Shown: positions 1 through 5,411 of the stretch, piece by piece
How the letters are laid out: every line of letters begins with the position of its first letter
How positions within the stretch are numbered: the first letter of the stretch is position 1
From: Bacteroidales bacterium
Lineage (GTDB): Bacteria > Bacteroidota > Bacteroidia > Bacteroidales > UBA932
Direction: 5' to 3'
Assembly (NCBI GenBank): GCA_009784635.1
Contig: WRBG01000132.1
Coordinates: forward strand, 1-5,412
Length of the DNA: 5,412 nucleotides
The notes under the pieces: generated by a model
The model's database searches: none
The model's input: the letters and a program-made list of their open reading frames with translations, nothing else
Told to the model about the DNA's origin: nothing
Translations under genes and position numbers: made by a program

Positions 1-123
1 GCCATATTCACCGTAGATGAGCGCAATTTTACATTATACGGATACAGAGGTGATGACGGTTTGGAAGATTCCATTTCTGTATATCGTCTACCCGGACTTA
101 AAGAATATCTGCACAATAGATAA
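1..123 (+). CDS. Six-bladed beta-propeller lipoprotein, C-terminal 40 residues only (gene cut by the window edge)
   Basis: The open frame begins at the first base and runs to a TAA at 121-123. Its 40 residues (AIFTVDERNFTLYGYRG... to KEYLHNR) match the C-terminus of the complete propeller gene at 828-1919, differing only in the last few residues (LHNR against LQNQ). It is therefore the tail of a near-identical or recently recombined paralogue, and covers what should be the last strands of the closing blade. The start, signal peptide and most of the propeller lie upstream of the window, so nothing can be said about identity over the rest of the gene. The next gene starts six bases after the stop, so the two are probably co-transcribed. 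Family assignment rests on the paralogue with the GRGPGE loop; role unknown. Confidence 0.85.
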   Translation, partial: AIFTVDERNFTLYGYRGDDGLEDSISVYRLPGLKEYLHNR

Positions 124-136
124 CTGCCCATGAAAT
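1..136 (+). repeat. Direct repeat copy 1: propeller gene 3' end plus stop/start junction
   Basis: These 136 bases match 1797-1932 at 133 positions, without gaps. The three differences (114, 118, 119) cluster just before the stop codon. The last 16 bases, TAACTGCCCATGAAAT, are identical in both copies and cover the stop, the six-base spacer and the start of the following gene, although the following genes are different families. The repeat begins at the window edge, so its true left end is unknown. Confidence 0.95.
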
Positions 137-693
137 TCTCATACATATTACCGTTGCTTATTTTTTGTTCCTGCACCAACAATCGCCTTGTCAAAGAGAT
201 AGAGCAATTCATGGGCCAACAAATTATTGTGCCTGTGGATTTGAACGCCGTATGGAGTGGCAGGGACACGGTTTTAATTGATTTTACAGAAGTCCCTGCT
301 AAATTGGTCGTTTGGTACGATTCATTAATGTGCAACACCTGCCAAGTGAGCAGAATGTCCGACTGGAACAATATAGTCGAATATGCCGATTCATTGTCCC
401 AATGGTTTAGCGTCATCTATCTGTTTACGCCTCCAAAAGAAGACGTAAGCAAGGTAAACGCAGCGCTCAAGGCTGATAAATTCGATTATCCGGTATTTAT
501 AGACCTAAATGCGGACTTTGTTAGGCAAAATCCCCAACTTCCCCAAAGTAGGCAACTGCATAGTTTTTTGTTAGATAGAAACAATAAAGTCGTTTTGTTG
601 GGAAATCCCTTGCACAATCCCGCGCTGTGGGCGTTATACAAGAGTACCGTTCAAAAGGTGATTGACAATGACGGGGTATTGCCGGAGAAATAA
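130..693 (+). CDS. Thioredoxin-like lipoprotein with CNTC motif
   Basis: 187 residues. The N-terminus (MKFSYILPLLIFCSC) is a short lipoprotein signal peptide with the likely lipidated Cys at residue 15, followed by TNN, so the protein should be exported and membrane-anchored. After a segment of the type F-x-G-x-x-I-x-x-P (residues 27-35) comes a predicted strand KLVVWYDSLM leading directly into C68-N-T-C71, the position of a thioredoxin-type CxxC at the start of a helix. Later strands YPVFIDL and HSFLLDRNNKVVLLGNP (about 120-160) fit the rest of the fold; the ending GNPLHNPALWALY resembles Bacteroidales lipoproteins usually labelled TlpA- or redoxin-like. The CxxC dipeptide NT is not that of classical thioredoxin (GP) or DsbA (PH), so the redox direction cannot be predicted. 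It follows a propeller gene by six bases, implying translational coupling. No Shine-Dalgarno is visible; ATG at 130 is chosen because it gives the signal peptide. Specific substrate unknown. Confidence 0.85.
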   Translation: MKFSYILPLLIFCSCTNNRLVKEIEQFMGQQIIVPVDLNAVWSGRDTVLIDFTEVPAKLVVWYDSLMCNTCQVSRMSDWNNIVEYADSLSQWFSVIYLFTPPKEDVSKVNAALKADKFDYPVFIDLNADFVRQNPQLPQSRQLHSFLLDRNNKVVLLGNPLHNPALWALYKSTVQKVIDNDGVLPEK

Positions 694-721
694 GGAATTA
701 GCACCCGGGTTTTTCCCTAAG
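673..721 (+). repeat. 3' end of thioredoxin-like gene and flank, repeated at 3214-3262
   Basis: This segment encodes the last six residues GVLPEK, the stop, and about 28 bases of downstream flank. An ungapped match lies at 3214-3262 (40 of 49 bases, with 28 of the first 29 identical). The match crosses the stop codon, so it reflects descent of the DNA rather than protein constraint. The flank contains GGG-TTTTT-CCC (707-717), a stem too short to call a terminator. Confidence 0.85.
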
Positions 722-727
722 AATATT

Positions 728-759
728 TTTGGAGGCAACAAATTATTTTCCCATCTTTG
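728..759 (+). promoter_or_regulatory. Bacteroides-type promoter for the propeller pair (828-3200)
   Basis: TTTG at 728-731 is followed after 20 bases by CATCTTTG at 752-759, one mismatch from the Bacteroides -7 consensus TAnnTTTG. Order and spacing fit the known -33/-7 arrangement of Bacteroidota housekeeping sigma factor promoters. Transcription would start near 763-766, leaving an AT-rich leader of roughly 60 bases before the ATG at 828. The position also argues against a start codon at 729, which would lie inside the -33 element. Confidence 0.6.
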
Positions 760-799
760 CCGCACAGTTCGTAATTTTTTTGCCTTCTGTCGCTTTTAA

Positions 800-809
800 G
801 ATAATTATC
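800..809. repeat. Perfect 10-base palindrome in the leader of the propeller pair
   Basis: GATAATTATC is self-complementary and is flanked on both sides by TTAA (796-799 and 811-814), giving a near-perfect 19-base dyad in the 5' leader, 18 bases before the start codon. It could be a protein-binding site or simply chance in AT-rich DNA. It shares its first half with Fur-type boxes, but overall agreement with that consensus is weak. Confidence 0.3.
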
Positions 810-827
810 ATTAACAATACTCAAATT

Positions 828-1919
828 ATGCTCAGATTTGTCGGAGAACATTTTGTACGTTTTACTGCATTGTTACTACTCATCTCCTGCAACACAACTC
901 CGGTAGACAGCAAAGACTTCTTATTTGAAGTAGAGTTACAGCCGGAACTCCGCTTCCCCCTCGGCGAGGCATTCCTCCCCCTCGATATGTATATACATGA
1001 TGACTACCTTATTCTTCGCCAGTCGAATACGGGAAATTATCGTCCGGATGTTTTTTTTGCAGCGTATTCGCTTTCTGATTATTCCTATAAGGGATCATTC
1101 GGGCACAAGGGAAGGGGACCGGGAGAATGGACTTTTCCCATGTATATTCACTCCCCGAGCAACGCTCCGTATCTTTACCTAACCGACCTGTCGTTTCGTA
1201 ATAATACTGCCGTAATACACAAGATGGTACTTGATTCAACCATGCGACTAAGGGAGATCGGTTCTTTTGGGATAGACAAGGGAGGGTACTATTCCATGCA
1301 TTCCATGGCAATCAATAAAGACTCCCTGCTGGTGTATGACGAAATGTTTACTTCGGCGAGACTCAAGGTTCATCATTTAGGCAGGGACGTTCCCGTTATA
1401 AGTTGGGAATATGGGGCCCTTAAAGGAGACTTCAATATGCCCGGCTACTTGGAACAGATCCAATATGATGAAAATCGAGGAACGCTTGTCGCCAACGACT
1501 CCTGTGTCGTATTCCTCTACACCTTTCAAGACCGGATTGACGTCATGGACTGGAATTTAAAACTCAAAAAGCGCCTAAACTGGCAAAAAACCAAGCCTTT
1601 CATACGTAAAGATTTCTGGGACAGGATGGATAATATATGGTATTATGACAGATCTTTTTTGGGAGAGCATTTTTTATATGCTTTATATTATGGTGTTCCG
1701 TATAAAGAACTTTTAATAAGTAACTATACGGCGATGGAAGTGTTTGATTTAAACGGCACCCCTGTTTGCCGATATACTTTTTCCCGGCCGATGCCTGCCA
1801 TATTCACCGTAGATGAGCGCAATTTTACATTATACGGATACAGAGGTGATGACGGTTTGGAAGATTCCATTTCTGTATATCGTCTACCCGGACTTAAAGA
1901 ATATCTGCAAAATCAATAA
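828..1919 (+). CDS. Six-bladed beta-propeller lipoprotein (BF3164 / TolB-like type)
   Basis: 363 residues from the ATG at 828. This start gives a typical lipoprotein signal (MLRFVGEHFVRFTALLLLISC, lipidated Cys at 21); an in-frame TTG at 729 would add 33 residues and overlap the promoter. The mature protein is rich in short beta-strands ending in D-, Y- and V-rich turns, as in propellers. The hallmark is the loop FGHKGRGPGEW (91-101), typical of Bacteroides six-bladed propeller lipoproteins. Other recognisable blade motifs are DSLLVYDE (165-172), FQDRIDVMDWNLKL (233-246), MEVFDLNGTPVCRYTF (303-318) and FTLYGYRG (333-340). After Cys21 there are only two cysteines, C226 and C314. Length fits the family (about 330-400). 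The gene overlaps repeat copy 2 and is followed by a paralogue six bases downstream. Probably displayed in the periplasm or on the surface; ligand and role unknown. Confidence 0.88.
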   Translation: MLRFVGEHFVRFTALLLLISCNTTPVDSKDFLFEVELQPELRFPLGEAFLPLDMYIHDDYLILRQSNTGNYRPDVFFAAYSLSDYSYKGSFGHKGRGPGEWTFPMYIHSPSNAPYLYLTDLSFRNNTAVIHKMVLDSTMRLREIGSFGIDKGGYYSMHSMAINKDSLLVYDEMFTSARLKVHHLGRDVPVISWEYGALKGDFNMPGYLEQIQYDENRGTLVANDSCVVFLYTFQDRIDVMDWNLKLKKRLNWQKTKPFIRKDFWDRMDNIWYYDRSFLGEHFLYALYYGVPYKELLISNYTAMEVFDLNGTPVCRYTFSRPMPAIFTVDERNFTLYGYRGDDGLEDSISVYRLPGLKEYLQNQ

Positions 1920-1932
1920 CTGCCCATGAAAT
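1797..1932 (+). repeat. Direct repeat copy 2: propeller gene 3' end plus stop/start junction
   Basis: Second copy of the repeat at 1-136, lying 1796 bases downstream. It ends four bases after the ATG of the next gene: the shared part is ATGAAAT, then the sequences diverge (TCTCATAC against ACCTTGCA). The stop/spacer/start junction is identical to copy 1. Confidence 0.95.
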
Positions 1933-3200
1933 ACCTTGCATCATTCAAGTTTCTTTGTCTTTTGGCGGCTTGCTCTCTCATTTCGGCGGCCTGTAGCGAT
2001 GTTATAGAATCAAAATCCTTTCCGCAGGAATACTCATTAACCAGTGAGCATATTTCACTGGGGCCTTCCTTCATTCCCTATTCGCCATCCGCCATGGAGT
2101 TAAAAAGCGGTTTTCTCATATTCAACACCTTCCTTTATGTTCAGATCTATTCTGTCCCGGACCTTTCTGTAACTTGTACCCTTGGGGACAGAGATCGGTC
2201 GGATTTACAAACGCCTCAAATCCTTAGATCATCTTCTCCCTATCTGTATATCATGGATGTGAACAACAAAAATGAAGTTAGGAAATACAGCATAGACTCC
2301 TTGGGACAGCCTATTTTGCTGCAAACCGGTTTTGCAGGCGTTAATACCGCCATGAATCGCCCCTACATCCTGCACGACTCGCTCATTGTATACGATGAAT
2401 TTGTTCCCGAAGCCTCCCTTAAGATCTACAACCTGCATACCAATACGGAGATATTGACGCTTCCTTATGGCACTACCTCAATAAACGACCGCTTTTTTGA
2501 CAAAAATATGGGGGGCTTGTATGCCAATGATTTTTGTATGGCCTTTGCCTATAAATATCAAGATAGAGTTGACTTTTATGATTGGCAGTTCAACTTGATA
2601 CGCAGCGTCAATAATCAAAAATCCGAGCCGGAAATCAATATTCGGAATGACATTTTTGCCCCTCGCCCTAATAATATCAATTACTACGGCTTCTCGTTTA
2701 TGGGCAGGAACTATTTCTACACCCTGTACCGCGGTGTTACCAATAAAGTGTTCCGTTCAGACAGTTTGCCCATTTTGGGAGGTTTGGATCATATCTATGG
2801 TATAACCCGTGATGTTTTGGAGGTGTATGACATGGACGGTCAGCCCGTATGTCGGTTCCGGTTTAACGACGTTGCTCCTGAGGTTTTTGTGGTAGACGAA
2901 GAGCAGAACATACTGTATGGCTATCGACAGGCTTTTCCTGCCACCTTACTGGCATACCATTTACAGGGGCTATCTAAAAACGGCCAACAATACCCTAAAT
3001 CGACTAAGCCTGTTTTCTCCTCATTACCCTTTTCCTCAAGGCCGGATACTCCCGAAGAGCCCGCTTATTTTGAAACCGCAAGTACACACAGAGATGAAGC
3101 GCCAACTTATTGGATTCATCGTTTTTTAGACAGAAGTGGCTATCGTCCTGCCGTCTCTGCTGGCAATTTTGGCCTAACGGAACTATCTAGGCAGGAATAA
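1926..3200 (+). CDS. Diverged six-bladed beta-propeller lipoprotein with anomalous C-terminal extension
   Basis: 424 residues, a clear paralogue of the protein at 828-1919. Shared landmarks include DSLIVYDE (151-158), YANDFCMAF (199-207), YQDRVDFYDW (211-220), LEVYDMDGQPVCRFRF (298-313) and NILYGYRQ (328-335). The signal peptide has two candidate lipidation sites: Cys16 in LAAC, the better lipobox, and Cys23 in SAAC followed by SD. The GRGPGE loop of the family is replaced by LGDRDRSD (86-93). Homology to the paralogue ends at about residue 349 (HLQGL). The final 69 residues or so (from about 356) are Ser/Pro-rich at first, match no motif I recognise, and are probably read-through after loss of the original stop. 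The gene starts six bases after its neighbour, so it depends on the promoter at 728-759. The ligand is unknown. The propeller call is secure, the natural C-terminus is not. Confidence 0.82.
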   Translation: MKYLASFKFLCLLAACSLISAACSDVIESKSFPQEYSLTSEHISLGPSFIPYSPSAMELKSGFLIFNTFLYVQIYSVPDLSVTCTLGDRDRSDLQTPQILRSSSPYLYIMDVNNKNEVRKYSIDSLGQPILLQTGFAGVNTAMNRPYILHDSLIVYDEFVPEASLKIYNLHTNTEILTLPYGTTSINDRFFDKNMGGLYANDFCMAFAYKYQDRVDFYDWQFNLIRSVNNQKSEPEINIRNDIFAPRPNNINYYGFSFMGRNYFYTLYRGVTNKVFRSDSLPILGGLDHIYGITRDVLEVYDMDGQPVCRFRFNDVAPEVFVVDEEQNILYGYRQAFPATLLAYHLQGLSKNGQQYPKSTKPVFSSLPFSSRPDTPEEPAYFETASTHRDEAPTYWIHRFLDRSGYRPAVSAGNFGLTELSRQE

Positions 3201-3213
3201 TCGCATGCAGTAA

Positions 3214-3262
3214 GGGGTATTGCCGGAGAAATAAGAAATTAGGCCAGGGGATTTTCTCTCTG
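3214..3262 (+). pseudogene. Remnant of the 3' end of a thioredoxin-like lipoprotein gene
   Basis: Bases 3214-3234 read GVLPEK-stop, exactly as at the end of the gene at 130-693, and the similarity continues through the stop into the 3' flank (40 of 49 bases overall). No upstream coding part survives in an alignable form: the sequence before 3214 does not match the CNTC gene. It marks where a second thioredoxin-like gene once ended. Confidence 0.75.
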
Positions 3263-3285
3263 TATCAAAAATATATGACAGGAAG

Positions 3286-3331
3286 CTATACCTAAATGGA
3301 GGTATTTGACTTTAACGGCACCCCTGTTTGA
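3286..3331 (+). pseudogene. Remnant of an internal piece of a propeller gene
   Basis: Bases 3286-3330 match 1724-1768 of the complete propeller gene at 37 of 45 positions, ending in 15 identical bases. In frame from 3296 it reads MEVFDFNGTPV followed by TGA, where the intact gene has MEVFDLNGTPVC. Several of the differences are in third codon positions (GAA/GAG, GTG/GTA, GAT/GAC), so part of the divergence arose while the copy was still coding. Only 43 bases separate it from the preceding remnant, whereas the intact array has about 1 kb between the equivalent points, so the 5' part of that propeller gene has been deleted. Confidence 0.75.
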
Positions 3332-3363
3332 GAGACAAGGTCCTTTCTGCGATAAGAAACTGT

Positions 3364-3396
3364 TTTGCCCATTAGTTGTAATATTTATTAGCTTTG
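3364..3396 (+). promoter_or_regulatory. Bacteroides-type promoter of the acyl-CoA carboxylase operon
   Basis: TTTG at 3364-3367, 21 bases, then TAGCTTTG at 3389-3396, a perfect match to TAnnTTTG. Transcription would start at about 3399-3402, giving a short leader of roughly 25-28 bases before the ATG at 3427. It lies just downstream of the gene remnants and separates the accessory array from the metabolic operon. Confidence 0.7.
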
Positions 3397-3419
3397 CATC
3401 TGTAAAATGTAATATTTAT
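3377..3419. repeat. 12-base direct repeat flanking the -7 box (candidate operator)
   Basis: TGTAATATTTAT occurs at 3377-3388 and again at 3408-3419, 31 bases apart start to start, about three helical turns. The first copy fills the spacer and abuts the -7 box at 3389; the second sits in the leader between the predicted start of transcription and the ATG. The arrangement would suit a dimeric regulator binding one face of the DNA. The elements are AT-rich, so chance cannot be excluded. Confidence 0.4.
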
Positions 3420-3426
3420 AAAGATT

Positions 3427-4974
3427 ATGAGCTTATTCAGAAAAAAAGTCAAAGAACTTAAAGAGCGCACAGCCCGGGCTGTGGAGGGCGGAGGGGCTAC
3501 GGCCATCGCCAAGCAGATTGCCATGGGGAAATTGCCTGCCCGCGAGCGCATCAATCAATTGCTTGATCCCGGATCCTTCTATGAATACGACCTGTTTATT
3601 GAGCACGAGGCCAGAGAATTTGGCATGGACGGCAAGGCGTTGCCCGGAGACGGGGTGGTCATTGGAACCGGGTCTGTAAACGGACGGCCTATTGCCATTT
3701 ACGCACAGGATTTTACCGTGGCCGGAGGCTCGCTTGGTTCTATGCACGCCCGCAAGATTGCCAAAATTATGGACTATGCCCTAAGGATGCGTATTCCGCT
3801 GGTTGGAATCAATGACTCCGGAGGTGCCCGGATTCAAGAGGGCGTCAATTCATTGGCCGGCTATGGAGAGATTTTTTACCGCAATACCCAAGCCAGCGGC
3901 GTGATTCCTCAGTTGTCGGTTATTTTGGGACCCTGCGCCGGAGGAGCGGTATATTCTCCGGCTTTGACCGATTTTGTGTTTGTGGTGGATAAAATTTCAA
4001 AGATGTTTATTACCGGCCCCGAAGTGATTAAGTCGGTATTGGGAGAAGAAATAGATATGGAATCCTTGGGTGGAGCCAGAGTGCATTGCGAGATTACGGG
4101 CAACGCCCATTTTTTTGCCAAGACAGAAGCCGATTGCTTTGCCCAGATTAAGGCTTTGTTGTCTTATCTTCCGGCCAGTTATGACCAAAAAGTACAGGCA
4201 AAGGAATCCAAAGCTCCTTTAAAGGAGTATAAAATCGATAAGATTGTACCCGAAGACCCGACCAAGCCCTATGATGTCCGAGATGTAATCCGCGCTTTAG
4301 CAGACCGTTCCGATTTTTTAGAAGTTCAAGAATTGTGGGCCCCCAATATCGTCATTGGATTTGGACGGATTGACGGCAAGACGGTGGGTTTTATTGCCAA
4401 TCAACCTGCGGTACTGGCGGGGGTATTAGATTGCGATTCGTCCGACAAGGCCGCCCGCTTTATTCGTTTCTGCGATGCCTTTAATATTCCCATGGTTACT
4501 TTAGAAGATATGCCCGGGTATTTGCCCGGTATTGACCAAGAACATGCCGGCGTAATCCGGCACGGAGCCAAATTGCTCTATGCCTACAGCGAAGCAACCG
4601 TTCCGCGGATTACCATCATCCTCCGCAAAGCCTATGGGGGAGGTTATATTGCCATGAATTCCCGCCACCTAAGGGCGGATTTTGTATTTGCTTGGCCGAC
4701 TGCGGAAATTGCGGTGATGGGGCCAGAGGGCGCCGCCAATATTATTTTTAGAAAAGAAATCATGGAGGCGGAAAACCCCGTGGCCATGCGTCGCCAAAAG
4801 GTAGAGGAGTACAAAAATAAGTTTGCCAATCCATATGTGGCCGCTGCCAAAGGCTATATTGACGCCGTGATTGACCCCAAGGAAACGCGGGCGCATTTGG
4901 TACACATGCTGGCCATATCGGCCAATAAGGTGGTAAAACGACCCAGCAAGAAACACGGGATTCCCCCATTTTAA
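3427..4974 (+). CDS. Acyl-CoA carboxylase, carboxyltransferase (beta) subunit
   Basis: 515 residues, the usual length for propionyl-CoA carboxylase beta / methylmalonyl-CoA decarboxylase alpha proteins. Members transfer carboxyl between carboxybiotin on a carrier protein and an acyl-CoA in the cytoplasm. The N-terminal carboxyltransferase domain (about 20-260) has the entry GKLPARERI (34-42), GGARIQEG (132-139) and GPCAGGAVYSPAL (168-180), the glycine-rich oxyanion loop for one substrate. The C-terminal domain (about 275-505) has MPGYLPGIDQE (362-372), the HGAKLLYAYSEATVP helix (379-393) and KAYGGGYIAM (401-410), the second oxyanion loop. Isoleucine 408 occupies the position linked to acyl-chain choice in Streptomyces enzymes. 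No frame damage is seen. The gene is first in an operon with the biotin carrier 12 bases downstream. The absence of an OadG-like gene between them favours an ATP-dependent carboxylase over the sodium-pumping decarboxylase, but the substrate (acetyl-, propionyl- or methylmalonyl-CoA) is open. Confidence 0.95.
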   Translation: MSLFRKKVKELKERTARAVEGGGATAIAKQIAMGKLPARERINQLLDPGSFYEYDLFIEHEAREFGMDGKALPGDGVVIGTGSVNGRPIAIYAQDFTVAGGSLGSMHARKIAKIMDYALRMRIPLVGINDSGGARIQEGVNSLAGYGEIFYRNTQASGVIPQLSVILGPCAGGAVYSPALTDFVFVVDKISKMFITGPEVIKSVLGEEIDMESLGGARVHCEITGNAHFFAKTEADCFAQIKALLSYLPASYDQKVQAKESKAPLKEYKIDKIVPEDPTKPYDVRDVIRALADRSDFLEVQELWAPNIVIGFGRIDGKTVGFIANQPAVLAGVLDCDSSDKAARFIRFCDAFNIPMVTLEDMPGYLPGIDQEHAGVIRHGAKLLYAYSEATVPRITIILRKAYGGGYIAMNSRHLRADFVFAWPTAEIAVMGPEGAANIIFRKEIMEAENPVAMRRQKVEEYKNKFANPYVAAAKGYIDAVIDPKETRAHLVHMLAISANKVVKRPSKKHGIPPF

Positions 4975-4986
4975 ACCCATAAGGCT

Positions 4987-5406
4987 ATGGTAAAGAGAAA
5001 GAAAAGCAAAAAGACCTCCCAAGACCCGGATGGTTCATTTTTTTACGTTCAGGTTTTTGACGGGGGACGCAAGTACGTGACCCAAACTTCTGTAAAAATG
5101 GGGTTACGTAAGCCTTGGTACAAACCCAATCCCGAAGAAATCCGTTCCGTCATTCCCGGATCGGTACTGTCGCTTTTTGTTCAAGATGGCGACGAAGTGG
5201 CCAAAGGTCAAGAGTTAATGGTGTACGAAGCCATGAAAATGCACAACATAATCCGTGCGCCTTTTGCCGGTAAAGTAGAGCAAGTTGCCGTAAAAAGCGG
5301 AGATAAACTCCAAAAAGGCGCGCTCATGATGGCGATTCGGGCCCATGAACCGCTCCATCCCGCCCAGCCTGTTGCTCCCGAGCTGTACTTTGAGGATTTT
5401 GAGTAA
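4987..5406 (+). CDS. Biotin carboxyl carrier protein of the acyl-CoA carboxylase
   Basis: 139 residues. A strongly basic start (MVKRKKSKK) and a short beta-rich N-terminal part (about 18-45) precede a biotinyl/lipoyl domain at about 52-118: IRSVIPGSVLSLFVQDGDEV, then E81-A-M-K-M85 with Lys84 as the biotinylation site, then APFAGKVEQVAVKSGD. The hairpin with Met on both sides of the lysine marks biotin rather than lipoate. The protein would shuttle carboxybiotin from a biotin carboxylase to the carboxyltransferase encoded upstream. After the domain there is a tail of about 20 residues ending in the acidic ELYFEDFE, longer than usual, since the biotinyl lysine normally lies about 35 residues from the end and here lies 55. 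An alternative reading as the carrier of methylmalonyl-CoA decarboxylase is possible. The start follows the upstream stop by 12 bases, so the genes are co-transcribed. Confidence 0.93.
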   Translation: MVKRKKSKKTSQDPDGSFFYVQVFDGGRKYVTQTSVKMGLRKPWYKPNPEEIRSVIPGSVLSLFVQDGDEVAKGQELMVYEAMKMHNIIRAPFAGKVEQVAVKSGDKLQKGALMMAIRAHEPLHPAQPVAPELYFEDFE

Positions 5407-5411
5407 AGGAG
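5405..5411 (+). promoter_or_regulatory. Shine-Dalgarno-like sequence for a gene beyond the window
   Basis: AAAGGAG overlaps the TAA of the biotin carrier gene and is the strongest ribosome-binding-like sequence in the window. It suggests that the operon continues at once with another gene, most plausibly the biotin carboxylase subunit, which is otherwise missing here. The window ends one base later, so the start codon is not visible. Confidence 0.45.

Noticed and set aside
698..730. Rho-independent terminator after the thioredoxin-like gene
   Set aside because: GGG-TTTTT-CCC and the TTAG/CTAA ends cannot form one strong stem, and the later T run belongs to the promoter region. Not strong enough to annotate.
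800..818. Fur box
   Set aside because: Only about 12 of 19 positions agree with the consensus, which is unremarkable in AT-rich DNA.
729..827. In-frame TTG start adding 33 residues to the propeller lipoprotein
   Set aside because: It would sit within the predicted -33 element and would bury the lipoprotein signal peptide that starts at 828.
1009..1311. Minus-strand and alternative-frame open stretches within the propeller gene
   Set aside because: They are shadows of a coding region with clear family motifs, with no start context or motif of their own.
2917..3129. 70-codon open frame overlapping the 3' part of the third propeller gene
   Set aside because: Its first part lies inside sequence coding for conserved propeller residues in another frame, and it has no signal or motif of its own. 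Only the 3094 start is kept, as a weak finding.
3433..5022. Several minus-strand open frames opposite the carboxylase genes
   Set aside because: The + strand is fully explained by the conserved carboxyltransferase and biotin carrier proteins; the antisense products show no recognisable motifs.
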